DNA of 64,000 nt. It comes from JARRLC01 sp050290865 (GTDB lineage Bacteria; Pseudomonadota; Alphaproteobacteria; Rhizobiales; Rhodomicrobiaceae). The notes beneath the pieces are model-generated. The model made no database searches, was not told the DNA's origin, and saw only the letters and a program-made list of their open reading frames with translations. The first letter of the stretch is position 1; each line of letters starts with the position of its first letter. A program made the translations under genes and the position numbers. The DNA is taken from NCBI GenBank assembly GCA_050290865.1, contig JBNKIW010000019.1:1-64000 (forward strand), read 5' to 3'. Shown here in pieces: positions 15,801 to 25,094 of this stretch.

Positions 15801-16811
15801 ATGCGTAGAATCATCGTCTCCGCCTCAGCCGCCGCCGCCATAGCCGTGGCGTTCACGGCAGCGCCCGCATTCGCGGACTGCGATCCGGGCGAAACCGTCA
15901 TCAAGTTCAGCCACGTTACCAACACTGACAAACACCCTAAGGGCATCGCCGCATCGCTCCTGGCCAAGCGGGTCAATGAAGAGATGAACGGCAAGGCCTG
16001 CATGCAGGTGTTCCCGAATTCCAGCCTTTACGACGACAACAAGGTGCTGGAAGCGCTCCTCAACGGAGACGTTCAGCTGGCAGCGCCCTCGCTCTCCAAA
16101 TTCGAGAAATTCACCAAGAAGTTCCGTATCTTCGACCTGCCGTTCCTCTTCGAGGATGTCAAAGCCGTCGAGCGCTTCCAGAACTCCGAAGACGGCCAGA
16201 AGCTGAAGAATGCGATGCGCAAGCGCGGCCTTCTGGGCCTTTCCTTCTGGCACAACGGCATGAAGCAGATGTCGGCGAGCCGGCCGCTGATCAAGCCCGA
16301 GGACGCCAAGGGCCTCAAATTCCGTGTGCAGGCGTCCGACGTCCTGGTGGCGCAGTTCCAGCAACTCGGCGCCAATCCGCAGAAGATGTCCTTCAAGGAG
16401 GTCTATGGCGGCCTTCAGACCAAGGTCATCGACGGTCAGGAAAACACCTGGTCGAACATCTACGGCAAGAAATTCTTCGAAGTGCAGGACGGCGTAACGG
16501 AAACCAATCACGGCATCCTCGACTATCTCGTGGTGACATCCGCCGAATGGTGGGACGGCCTGAAGCCCGATGTGCGCGATCAGTTCGGCAAAATCCTCAA
16601 AGAAGTGACCGAGACCCGCAACGCGGAGTCAACCAAGGTCAATGAGGAGAACAAGCAGAAGATCATTGCCGCCGGGGCCAAGGTCCGCACGCTCACGAAA
16701 GAGCAGCGCGCCGCCTGGGTCAAAGCCCTGGAGCCTGTCTGGAAGAAGTTCGAGAAGGACATCGGTGCCGACAGCATCAAGGCGGCTCTCGCAGCCAACG
16801 AAGGCAAATAA
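15801..16811 (+). CDS. dctP: TRAP transporter periplasmic dicarboxylate-binding protein
   Basis: DctP-family extracytoplasmic solute receptor, 336 residues. A signal peptide (MRRIIVSASAAAAIAVAF) ends near PAFA. Family marks are VIKFSHV near the N-terminus, LPFLF, the substrate-carboxylate arginine segment LKFRVQASD, and the QENTWSNIYGKKFFEVQ stretch. The start at 15801 has GGGAGG seven bases upstream. It binds C4-dicarboxylates such as succinate, fumarate or malate in the periplasm, as judged by the close DctP-like motifs. First gene of dctPQM under a sigma-54 promoter. Confidence 0.9.
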   Translation: MRRIIVSASAAAAIAVAFTAAPAFADCDPGETVIKFSHVTNTDKHPKGIAASLLAKRVNEEMNGKACMQVFPNSSLYDDNKVLEALLNGDVQLAAPSLSKFEKFTKKFRIFDLPFLFEDVKAVERFQNSEDGQKLKNAMRKRGLLGLSFWHNGMKQMSASRPLIKPEDAKGLKFRVQASDVLVAQFQQLGANPQKMSFKEVYGGLQTKVIDGQENTWSNIYGKKFFEVQDGVTETNHGILDYLVVTSAEWWDGLKPDVRDQFGKILKEVTETRNAESTKVNEENKQKIIAAGAKVRTLTKEQRAAWVKALEPVWKKFEKDIGADSIKAALAANEGK

Positions 16812-16927
16812 GCGTGCATCACGCTGACCGGGCGCCGTCCATGGCGTGAGGCAATAGACGTGGCCGGTCTCATCCGGCCGCGTCTTCAACAATCCATAAC
16901 CGCTACCGATCCTGGGGAGGACCGGCC

Positions 16928-17554
16928 GTGTCCGTCGAAAACCGCAGCGCCCTGAGCCGGGCGATTGACAGCCTTGAGGAAACGTTGATCGCCCTCTTTC
17001 TGGGCCTTATGACGCTCATCACCTTCGCCAATGTCATCGTGCGCCACGTTTTCAACAGTAACATCCTGTGGGCGCTGGAACTGACGGTCTTCCTTTTTGC
17101 CTGGCTGGTGCTGCTCGGCGTTTCCTATTGCGTCAAGCATTCTGTTCATCTCGGCGTGGATGTCTTCATCGAGATCGCGCCGCCGCGGGTGCGCAGAATT
17201 CTGGCGCTCCTTGCGGTGACCGCCTGTCTTGTCTTCTCGCTGCTGCTTCTGAAGGGCTCGTGGGACTATTGGTACGCCTTCGCCACCAAGCGCGCCTTTC
17301 TGGAAACGAACGACGTGCCGATGCCGGAATTCCTGCAGTTCCTGGCCGACCGGTTCAATGAAGGTGAGCGATACGAGAAGATCCCGCGGTTCATCCCCTA
17401 TTTTGCCTTACCGCTCGGGGTAACTCTGCTGACCTTCCGTTATGTGCAGGCCGCCTATCTGATCCTCACGGGACAGAGAGACCGGCTGATTGCCGGACAC
17501 GAAGCCGAAGAGGAACTTGCTCAGCTCTCCGCGGGCAGCAGGCGGGAGGACTGA
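16928..17554 (+). CDS. dctQ: TRAP transporter small membrane subunit
   Basis: DctQ family, 208 residues with four hydrophobic segments (about residues 18-40, 50-70, 90-115 and 155-175). The start is GTG at 16928, preceded by GGGGAGG. The stretch FANVIVRHVFNSNILWALELTVFLF is characteristic of the family, shown here only in part. A central insertion (residues about 125-150, MPEFLQFLADRFNEGERY) is seen in DctQ of C4-dicarboxylate systems. It lies 116 bp after dctP and four bases before dctM. Confidence 0.88.
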   Translation: MSVENRSALSRAIDSLEETLIALFLGLMTLITFANVIVRHVFNSNILWALELTVFLFAWLVLLGVSYCVKHSVHLGVDVFIEIAPPRVRRILALLAVTACLVFSLLLLKGSWDYWYAFATKRAFLETNDVPMPEFLQFLADRFNEGERYEKIPRFIPYFALPLGVTLLTFRYVQAAYLILTGQRDRLIAGHEAEEELAQLSAGSRRED

Positions 17555-17558
17555 TCAT

Positions 17559-18932
17559 ATGTCTGTCGTCGTTCTGTTCACCCTCGTTATCTGCCTCCTG
17601 TTCATCGGTGTCCCGATTGCTGTTGCGCTGGGGCTGTCGAGCATTGTCTTCCTGCTGATCTATTCGGATGCTTCTCTCGCGTCGATCGCGCAGACGCTGT
17701 TCTCCGCTTTCGAAGGCCATTACACGCTGCTTGCAATCCCGTTTTTCATCCTCGCATCTGTTTTCATGTCGACCGGGGGGGTGGCCCGGCGCATCATCCG
17801 CTTCGCGATAGCCGTCGTCGGCCATATCCGCGGGGGGCTGGCGATTGCGTCGGTGTTCGCCTGTATGCTGTTTGCCGCACTCTCGGGCTCGTCGCCAGCG
17901 ACCGTCGTGGCCATCGGCTCGATCGTCATCGCCGGCATGCGTCAGGTCGGCTACAGCAAGGAATTCGCGGCCGGTGTCATCTGCAATGCCGGAACGCTCG
18001 GTATCCTCATCCCGCCGTCGATCGTGATGGTCGTTTACGCTGCAGCAACCGACGTTTCGGTCGGGCGCATGTTCCTCGGCGGCGTCGTCCCGGGTCTTGT
18101 CGCCGGTCTGATGCTGATGGTGGGTATTTACACCGCTGCGCGCTGGAAAGGCTTGCCATCGCAGCCTTGGGCGGGCTTTGGCGAGATCGTCGAGTCGGTG
18201 TGGGATGCGGGATGGGGCCTGTTCCTCATCGTCATCATTCTCGGCGGCATCTATGGCGGTATCTTCACGCCAACCGAGGCCGCGGCGGTTGCGGCGGTCT
18301 ACGCATTCTTCATCGCCAATTTCGTCTACCGCGACATGGGGCCGCTCAAAGGTAAGGGCGGCGAAGTCGCGTCGTTCTGGCGCAACCCGCAAAGCATCCT
18401 GACAGTCTGGTTTCATCCCGATACCAAGCGCGCCCTGTTCGAAGCGGGCAAGCTGACCGTCGCGCTCCTGTTCATCATCGCCAACGCGCTGATCCTCAAG
18501 CATGTGCTGACGGAGGAGCGTATTCCGCAGATGATCACCGAGGCGATGCTCGGCGCAGGGTTCGGCCCGGTCCTGTTCCTGGTCGCGGTGAACATCATCC
18601 TGCTGATCGGCGGTCAGTTCATGGAGCCGTCGGGCCTGCTGGTGATCGTCGCGCCGCTGGTGTTCCCCATCGCCATTCAACTCGGCATCGATCCCATTCA
18701 CCTCGGCATCATCATGGTGGTGAACATGGAGATCGGCATGATAACGCCGCCGGTGGGGCTGAACCTCTTCGTTACGGCGGGGGTGGCGCAGATGTCGGTG
18801 ATGAACGTCGTCAAGGCCGCGTTGCCGTGGGTGGCGATCATGTTCGTTTTCCTGATCCTCGTGACCTACGTGCCCTTCATCTCGACCTGGCTGCCGACCC
18901 TGCTGATGGGGCCGGAGATCATCACGCGATAG
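17559..18932 (+). CDS. dctM: TRAP transporter large permease subunit
   Basis: DctM family, 457 residues with about a dozen hydrophobic segments. Recognised by FAALSGSSPATVVAIGS, GTLGILIPPSIVMV, YGGIFTPTEAAAVA and GMITPPVGLNLF. It is the sodium-driven transport subunit in the inner membrane. The start at 17559 follows GGGAGGA and lies four bases after the dctQ stop; the ATG at 17490 lies inside dctQ in another frame. It is convergent with the radical SAM gene, 12 bp away. Confidence 0.92.
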   Translation: MSVVVLFTLVICLLFIGVPIAVALGLSSIVFLLIYSDASLASIAQTLFSAFEGHYTLLAIPFFILASVFMSTGGVARRIIRFAIAVVGHIRGGLAIASVFACMLFAALSGSSPATVVAIGSIVIAGMRQVGYSKEFAAGVICNAGTLGILIPPSIVMVVYAAATDVSVGRMFLGGVVPGLVAGLMLMVGIYTAARWKGLPSQPWAGFGEIVESVWDAGWGLFLIVIILGGIYGGIFTPTEAAAVAAVYAFFIANFVYRDMGPLKGKGGEVASFWRNPQSILTVWFHPDTKRALFEAGKLTVALLFIIANALILKHVLTEERIPQMITEAMLGAGFGPVLFLVAVNIILLIGGQFMEPSGLLVIVAPLVFPIAIQLGIDPIHLGIIMVVNMEIGMITPPVGLNLFVTAGVAQMSVMNVVKAALPWVAIMFVFLILVTYVPFISTWLPTLLMGPEIITR

Positions 18933-18944
18933 CGGCGAGGGACA

Positions 18945-19946
18945 TCACGCGGGGGCGGCGATGGCGTCCGACTCCGAGCCCTGGGCTCGGGGCAGGAGCC
19001 GCGCCAGGAAATCATCGGCATGCTCCTCATCGGGCCGCCAGCGTGGTGTCTCTGGCGTGACGCGGCGCAGGATATCGCGGTTGGTGGAGTAGGCACCGTC
19101 TGGGCCGAGCCGAATCAGATCGACGCCCTTGGGGATGGTCCGGACGCGGAAGCGGCGCAGTTCCGGCCGAGCGGCGCAGGCAGTCTCGTGCTGGAGGCAG
19201 TCGAGTTCATCGTCGATGGTGAGGTGGACGGCGGCGTCGTCGGCCGCGTCCTGGAGGCGGGCGAGACTGTTATAAAGAGTGCGCCGGTCGCCAACCGGAC
19301 CGCCGGGCACATCGCGGCCGATTTTCTGGAGAGGTGTGACGATCCAGTCCGTGATGCCGAGGCGCCGGAGTAGACGCGGCATGCCGATGAGCGGCTGCGG
19401 CCCGGACGGCATCAGCACCGACGCGACGGCGATGGCCGTACGCGGCGCGAGGACGGCAACGGCGCGCTCGATCCCGGCGACGGTCGCCGCCCAGGCACCA
19501 GTCACGCCTCGGAGGCGGTCATGCGTGGCGGCGTCGGCTGCGTCGAGGGATGTGGCGATCTTCGTGGGCGCGAGCGTGACGAGCCAGTCGGCGCATTCGG
19601 CGAGGTGCGTGCCGTTGGTGACGAGGCCGGTCGGGATATCGAGCATGCGGCCGGTCGCGAGGATGGCCTGCGTGTAGGGGCGCGAGTCGGGAAGGAGCGG
19701 CTCGTAGCCCTGGATGGAGAGGGCGAAGATGGGCGCGCGGGTGGCGGCCTCGCGGATGAAACGGGTATAGCGGTCGGTGGGGATCGTCGATCCGATCATT
19801 TCCGCCCGCTGACTGACGAAACAGACAGGGCATTTCAGATTGCACCCCTCGGGAGCAGGGACGATGAAAGTGAGGAACTGCCGCCCGTTCATCGCACCGG
19901 GGTATTCATCGGTGTCGTCAATCGGCAATAATCCTTCGGCGGGCAT
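18945..19946 (-). CDS. Radical SAM protein of unknown substrate
   Basis: About 333 residues. The cluster motif is CNLKCPVC (CX3CX2C), followed by SIQGYEPLL, which corresponds to the glycine-rich SAM-binding strand, and GLVTNGTHL, SLDAADAATHDRLRG typical of SPASM-less radical SAM enzymes. No second cysteine cluster is clear at the C-terminus. The start is uncertain: 19946 (MPAEGLL) is used because family similarity begins soon after, but in-frame ATG codons at 20003, 19973 and 19892 remain possible. No peptide or cofactor precursor gene lies next to it, so the substrate cannot be guessed. Confidence 0.75.
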   Translation of the reverse strand: MPAEGLLPIDDTDEYPGAMNGRQFLTFIVPAPEGCNLKCPVCFVSQRAEMIGSTIPTDRYTRFIREAATRAPIFALSIQGYEPLLPDSRPYTQAILATGRMLDIPTGLVTNGTHLAECADWLVTLAPTKIATSLDAADAATHDRLRGVTGAWAATVAGIERAVAVLAPRTAIAVASVLMPSGPQPLIGMPRLLRRLGITDWIVTPLQKIGRDVPGGPVGDRRTLYNSLARLQDAADDAAVHLTIDDELDCLQHETACAARPELRRFRVRTIPKGVDLIRLGPDGAYSTNRDILRRVTPETPRWRPDEEHADDFLARLLPRAQGSESDAIAAPA

Positions 19947-20003
19947 GGTGAAACAAATCCCATCAAAATACATCCACAATACATTACGCCGAAAACATCG
20001 CAA

Positions 20004-20399
20004 TTATCAATAGTTCTGATGCATTTCAAGTTAGAACAGCGCCACAATGACACATGCAGGTACTTATTCGTGATATTTATCACATAGAAATGCTAGTAGA
20101 CACGGGACATTTTCTGTTTTCAATCTTTTCATTATCAGAAGTATATATGACTTTAGCGAATCGGTAATGAGATCGCGCTTCCCAGAATCAGGGCTGAAAG
20201 GGCCGGTGATCAAAATTTGATGTTGATTTAATCAGCAGCCAGACGTACCGCTCGGCTACTCAAAAAAGGAGATCTTCTTCAAACTCCAGGCAACCAGCGG
20301 CAACGCCATAAGTCGCCCACGGCATGGCCTCAACGAAATAATGTCTGTGCCAAAGGGGCAAAAGTGACGTGTCCCTTGCGTAACTATAGTTCTTGAGGT
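20004..20399. other. AT-rich intergenic region
   Basis: Composition is far more AT-rich than the flanking housekeeping genes. No gene, tRNA or strong hairpin was found. It holds the promoter region of the radical SAM gene and the 3' flank of the 431-residue gene, and it marks the left side of a probable horizontally acquired segment (about 20.0-22.6 kb). Confidence 0.5.
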
Positions 20400-21695
20400 T
20401 TAGTACATCTCGACAAACTCATCCACACGCAGTACACGAAATCCAAGATAATTGAGTTGCTCTACAGCAGTCTCCCCGCTGACCTGCAGCTCCTTGGATG
20501 GAGGAATCTTCAACTTGAGTGTATGAGCGGCCGCAGCGCAAACGGTTCTCTTCGCGACAGAATAGGCGCCGCTTTCCGGCAAGGGCAATTCCAAGCCCCG
20601 TGCGGCGAACCCATCCGCGGTTTTGAACGTTGAATAACCGAAATAGCGGAGGTCGGAATCATTGTCTGGTGCCGACGGCCATTTGCACGAAGCATTGAAA
20701 AAGACGTTAAAGACTCGCTCATCGATACGTTCCAGTTCGGAACCGTACAGCGCGCGAAAATTCGGGGACGCCAGCCAATCAGGATGAATATTGGTATTTG
20801 TAACGTGGTGAGGAAAAAAATGCGGAAGCTCTTCCGGAACATGAACTTCCTCACGCCAGTCACGATGAGCGTCAAGAAGGATTATTATACCCCTAGATCT
20901 TACCCAATCCAGTCGCTGTTCAGAAATCTTATCATCAGAACTACCTTCGTGAAAATGCTCAAGTGCTTTAAAACGGATTAAGAGTTGCTGCATTCCCAGA
21001 TATTTTTTGCGGGTCCCAATATCATCCATGTTGAGACCTCCGGCTTCCAGCACCCAAATGAGCGCCCTGCTTTTGTGATCGCGCCTTTCAATCTTCCACA
21101 GATTGTCCATCAAACCGCGAAAACCGATCAACTCGGTTTGTGGGCGAGCCGTCAACACGGACTGCGTTGGAGCCACCGTGATAAGCGCATCACATTCCTG
21201 GAAGTGCCTTACAATCAACTCGCGGATGGGCTCGCCCGGCAAAGGCTCTATTGAGGCGTCATCCAATACCGTGACCGCAGCCCTAGGTCTTCCGCTGGCA
21301 CGTTTGGCGAGGGCAGCCGCAATCGAGTTGGCTGCGGTATCAATTTCCTGTTCTGAAAGAAGAGGGGCATAGCGAATTTCCCCTTCTTTTGCTCCAGCTT
21401 CAGGCCAATTCGAAAAGAAGAAACGCAGTAATGAGGCGCCGTCGTCGGCACCGATGTTCGTCTTGCCCACCAGCTTGGGCGTCAACGATTTCACTGGAGT
21501 GTCAGCGGCGTTGAGTTGGTCACGAAGATACTGGTCGCTGTGACGCGGTTTACCCGCGACTTTTCCGCCTGCGGCCTTCCATTGCCGATGCACGCCGATC
21601 ACAAAGCGCGCCGGTTCTTTCTCCGGTTCAGGAAGATCCTTCAGTCGCGCGGCTATCTTTTTAAAAGGCTCGCTATCGCCCGCTCCTGCAACCAT
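20400..21695 (-). CDS. Unrecognised 431-residue protein in AT-rich segment
   Basis: A long intact frame with good amino-acid composition for a soluble cytoplasmic protein and no signal peptide or membrane span. The N-terminal 90 residues are charged (FKKIAARLKDLPEPEKEP). The middle (about 140-260) alternates hydrophobic strands and helices, for example ALIWVLEAGGLNMDD and RGIIILLDAHRDW, as in an alpha/beta domain. The C-terminus has ELQVSGETAVEQLNYLGFRVLR. No nucleotide-binding, nuclease or protease motif could be recognised. Base composition differs from the flanking genes, and it stands alone between long AT-rich gaps, as accessory or defence genes often do. Function is not assigned. Confidence 0.7.
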   Translation of the reverse strand: MVAGAGDSEPFKKIAARLKDLPEPEKEPARFVIGVHRQWKAAGGKVAGKPRHSDQYLRDQLNAADTPVKSLTPKLVGKTNIGADDGASLLRFFFSNWPEAGAKEGEIRYAPLLSEQEIDTAANSIAAALAKRASGRPRAAVTVLDDASIEPLPGEPIRELIVRHFQECDALITVAPTQSVLTARPQTELIGFRGLMDNLWKIERRDHKSRALIWVLEAGGLNMDDIGTRKKYLGMQQLLIRFKALEHFHEGSSDDKISEQRLDWVRSRGIIILLDAHRDWREEVHVPEELPHFFPHHVTNTNIHPDWLASPNFRALYGSELERIDERVFNVFFNASCKWPSAPDNDSDLRYFGYSTFKTADGFAARGLELPLPESGAYSVAKRTVCAAAAHTLKLKIPPSKELQVSGETAVEQLNYLGFRVLRVDEFVEMY

Positions 21696-21945
21696 CGCTG
21701 CTCTTCCTCAAAATTGATATCACGAATACCGTTATGCCATGACACGATGAACATTTTTCGAATGCTGCATGCCACAGCGGGCGCAAGTCTTCAAAGTCAA
21801 AGGAAGTGGTTCTTCACAAGGAATTTTCTAATCTGAGAAGATGGCACTGTTCGGCAACAGGTGGTGATGCGCATTCTGTCCAAAAGCGCCACATCCCAAT
21901 TACCGGACACTAATCCAAGTTGGTTCATAAGGATAACGTCCCGCC

Positions 21946-22056
21946 TTGACGAATGCGCGTACAGCGATAAAATAGAATGGCCACGAGCCGTCCGAACTCA
22001 ACCTGACGACGGGCTCAAGAGGGCCACCCGAATGACATCGGGTGGTCCTTTTGTTT
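21946..22056 (+). ncRNA. Candidate small RNA with promoter and terminator
   Basis: TTGACG at 21946-21951 and TAAAAT at 21968-21973 are spaced by 16 bases and look like a sigma-70 promoter. A transcript from about 21980 would hold one bulged hairpin (GAGCCGTC with GACGGGCTC) and then a strong 11-bp terminator stem (22021-22048, core CCACCCGA/TCGGGTGG) followed by TTTTGTTT, about 77 nt in all. No reading frame explains the terminator. No known RNA family was recognised. Confidence 0.45.
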
Positions 22057-22319
22057 AATGCTATCGCCTGCAAGCCTATTACAACTGGCGAAGACATCCG
22101 CAGGGATCGCAAGAGGCACAATCATCAACAACGCATGCACACGGATGGCGCTGATCTTCGAATGATGATCGCCCCCCGGCCCCCAACAGATTTAGTAACG
22201 CTAGGCATAGGGCTAACAGTACGTTGAATAGCAATTCGACGCGTTTTTCCTGTGACATAACATCCAGCCCCGCTCACTGACAGTGAAGGGGTCGGTTTGC
22301 TTTGCCACGAGCCGTCCGA
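21980..22319. repeat. 16-bp direct repeat, two copies 324 bp apart
   Basis: GCCACGAGCCGTCCGA occurs at 21980-21995 and again at 22304-22319, in the same orientation. Similarity extends weakly for about ten more bases to the right (22 of 26 identical). The first copy is the 5' end of the candidate small RNA. The pair may be decayed copies of one element or flank a small lost or inserted segment. Confidence 0.6.
22021..22056 (+). terminator. Strong intrinsic terminator
   Basis: Stem GGGCCACCCGA with TCGGGTGGTCC (one G-U pair) around ATGACA, followed by TTTTGTTT. No protein gene precedes it on this strand, which is the main reason for the small RNA call. Confidence 0.8.
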
Positions 22320-22613
22320 TCCCAACCACTTCCGCTTCGGTTTCTAGCTCCGGACAGGGAATGTGAACTTGGTCACCGCCGTGTCCATTCAGAATGGTAT
22401 TGTTTTCAGATGAACGTGTCAATATGGTTCGAAAAAATACTTCTTAAAAAGATGCAACATCTTTTTATGTTCCATTGCAGTTGACGTATTTGCAATAATG
22501 AAACATGCCCCTTGCAACGATGTGTGGGATGGCGAGATGCTAAATATGTTGGTGATATAAGAACCGCTCATGCGCGTGTTGATAATGGCGCGCTCTCCAT
22601 TTGATGAGACAGC

Positions 22614-24836
22614 TCACATAAACCCATAAGGATCAACATCCATCACCACCCGCAGGCTCCCCTTTGCGGGTGGCATCCTCGCACCCCACTCCCGCAAATA
22701 CCCCTGCAAATCCGCCTCGCGGGCGGCCTTTACCAGCAGCCGGTACCGATACCGCCCGCGTATCAACGCCAACGGTGCCTCGACCGGTCCGAGCACGGCG
22801 ACCTTCTCCGCCCTCGGCGCGGCGAGGGCCACCGCCTTAGCATGATGCTCAGCTTCGGGCTTGGTCTTCGCCGACACCACCACACCCGCCAATCTTCCAA
22901 AAGGCGGCATTCCTGCTTCGCGTCGTGCTTCGATCTCGCGTTCTAAAAATTCGTCTCGGTTTCCAGCAACAATCGCGTTCATAACAGGATGCTCGGGCAG
23001 ATGCGTTTGCACGAAACCCAGCCCCTTCACGCCATCCTCGCGTCCAGCCCGCCCCGTCACCTGCGACAGAAGCTGAAACGTCCGCTCCGCCGCGCGCGGA
23101 TCGCCCGACGCCAGGCTCAAATCGCCGTCCACCACCCCCACCGTCGCCAGCAGCGGGAAATGATGCCCCTTCGCAACCAACTGCGTCCCAATGATGATCC
23201 GCGCCGCGCCGCTCGCGACTTTGTCGATCACTTCCCGCAGCACCTTCAACGTCGGCACGAGATCGCTCGACAGAACCGCCGTCTCGACACCCGGCCAGCG
23301 CTCGGCAACCTCCTCCGCGACGCGTTCAACACCCGGCCCACACGGCACCAGCGTCCCTTCGGCCTCGCATTTCGGGCATTTCGACGGGCGCGGCAGCGTG
23401 AAACCGCAATGGTGGCAGGTAATCTCCTGCCTGTGCCGATGCTCGACCAGCGTCACCGAGCATTGCGGGCAATTGATCCTGTGCCCGCATTTCCTGCAGA
23501 TGGTCAGCGGCGCGTAACCCCGGCGGTTCAGGAATAATAGAGACTGCTGCCCGCGCTCCAGCGTCTCGTTTACGGCGGCGACCAAAGGCGGCGCGATCCA
23601 GCGGCCGCGCTCAGGCGGCGTTGCGCGCAGGTCGATGGCGGCGAGTTTGGGCATCTGTGCGCCGGAATAGCGCTGCGGCAGCACGATTTGCCGGTAGCGT
23701 CCGGTGCGCGCATTGACCACCGACTCCAGCGATGGCGTTGCTGAGGCCAGCACCACTGGCACCTTGCCGAGTGAACCACGTACAACCGCCATATCGCGCG
23801 CCTGATATAAAACGCGATCTTCTTGTTTGAAAGCGGTGTCGTGTTCTTCATCAACGACGATCAGTTGGAGGTTCTTAAAAGGCAGGAACAACGCGGAGCG
23901 CGCGCCCGCGACGACCCGCGCTTCCCCCTCCGCCACGGCCCGCCAGCTCCGTGCGCGCTCTCCTGCGGATATAGAAGAGTGCCATTCCGTCGGGCGGCAG
24001 CCAAAGCGGCGCTCGAAACGCGACAGGAATTGGCCGGTCAGCGCGATTTCCGGCAGCATGATCAGCACCTGGTGACCAAGGCGCAGCGACTCGGCAACCG
24101 CTTCGAAATAGACCTCGGTCTTGCCCGATCCGGTGACGCCGTCGATGAGCGACACGGAAAAACCGCCCGCGCCCAGCGTTTCGCGCAAGGCATGCGCCGC
24201 GTAGCTCTGCGCCTCGCTCAACTCGGGGGGGGCGTGTCCGGGGCGTGGCTGCGGGGGCGGCAGGCGGGGCAACTCGACCCGCTGTAACGTGCCCGCCTCG
24301 GCGAGGCCGTCGATGACGCCGTAGCTGACGTTCGCCTTTTCCGCAAGCGCTGCCTTGGTCCAGATCTGGCCATCCGCAGCGGCGTCGATGACACGGCGGC
24401 GCAAGGGCGTCATCCGCGCGGGCGGCGGTCCGGCGAGGCGATAGCCCCAGCGCGGCGTGTCCGGCGCAAAAACGTCGCCTGCGCTCATCATCATTTTCAG
24501 CACCATGCCGCGCGGCGCGAGCGTGTAGCGCGCGACCCATTCGGTGAAGCGGCGCGACACGGCGGGGAGCGGCGGCAACTCGAAGCGGTCGGCGATGGTT
24601 TTCAGCTTCTTTGGATCGAAGGCGCGGGCCTCCGGCGCGCGCTCCCACACGACGCCCACTTCCTTTCGCGGCCCGATGGGCACGAGCACGAACTCACCGG
24701 GGGCGAGTTGGTCTACGCCCGGCGGCAGGGCATAATCGTATGTGGTATCGAGGGCGAGCGGCAGGAGCACGGGGACCGTGGCGCGGGCGGCGGCGGTCCG
24801 CTCCGTTTTCTCTTCGCCGCCGAACAGGTCCGCCAT
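22614..24836 (-). CDS. priA: Replication-restart helicase PriA
   Basis: Primosomal protein N-prime, 740 residues. The N-terminal 3'-DNA-binding domain covers about residues 1-110. The helicase has Walker A GVTGSGKTEVY, the DEEHD box, LASATPSLES, and a zinc region with paired cysteines (CRKCGH, CPQC, CHHCGF, CPKCEAEG) at about 440-490. The C-terminal RGRYRYRLLVKA is typical of PriA. It reloads the replisome at stalled forks. Monocistronic as far as can be seen. Confidence 0.95.
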   Translation of the reverse strand: MADLFGGEEKTERTAAARATVPVLLPLALDTTYDYALPPGVDQLAPGEFVLVPIGPRKEVGVVWERAPEARAFDPKKLKTIADRFELPPLPAVSRRFTEWVARYTLAPRGMVLKMMMSAGDVFAPDTPRWGYRLAGPPPARMTPLRRRVIDAAADGQIWTKAALAEKANVSYGVIDGLAEAGTLQRVELPRLPPPQPRPGHAPPELSEAQSYAAHALRETLGAGGFSVSLIDGVTGSGKTEVYFEAVAESLRLGHQVLIMLPEIALTGQFLSRFERRFGCRPTEWHSSISAGERARSWRAVAEGEARVVAGARSALFLPFKNLQLIVVDEEHDTAFKQEDRVLYQARDMAVVRGSLGKVPVVLASATPSLESVVNARTGRYRQIVLPQRYSGAQMPKLAAIDLRATPPERGRWIAPPLVAAVNETLERGQQSLLFLNRRGYAPLTICRKCGHRINCPQCSVTLVEHRHRQEITCHHCGFTLPRPSKCPKCEAEGTLVPCGPGVERVAEEVAERWPGVETAVLSSDLVPTLKVLREVIDKVASGAARIIIGTQLVAKGHHFPLLATVGVVDGDLSLASGDPRAAERTFQLLSQVTGRAGREDGVKGLGFVQTHLPEHPVMNAIVAGNRDEFLEREIEARREAGMPPFGRLAGVVVSAKTKPEAEHHAKAVALAAPRAEKVAVLGPVEAPLALIRGRYRYRLLVKAAREADLQGYLREWGARMPPAKGSLRVVMDVDPYGFM

Positions 24837-25094
24837 TCATCCTCCGGTTGGCGCCGGGTCAAGGCTGAAACGGGCAGCCACACGACTCAGAACGACATTG
24901 CAATTCTCGTCTGACTCCTAGGGCAAACGCGATGACCGGGCAATGAATGTGTGCAGCTTTGCGTTCCCGGGCCCGGCGCCGCGCTTCCCCGCCGCTTTAC
25001 AAAACTTTACCCCGCGGAGAAACGCCAGCAAACCGCCGCGCGCAGATTAACGGCATGGGCGATACCGCTCGCAAATCCTGACGAGGAGATTTCC

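Larger units (their letters stand above)
21696..22613. other. 918-bp AT-rich gap with sRNA candidate and short repeats
   Basis: No convincing protein gene is present. The gap holds a candidate small RNA with terminator (21946-22056), a second partial copy of a roughly 24-bp sequence around 22304-22319, and a hairpin with CCCC/GGGG arms and CACTG/CAGTG inner arms at about 22268-22291. Short ORFs on the minus strand at 22125-22422 have no recognisable domain. Confidence 0.5.

Noticed and set aside
22125..22422. Short minus-strand ORFs of 66-69 residues in the AT-rich gap
   Set aside because: No start signal or family, and they overlap hairpins and the direct repeat.
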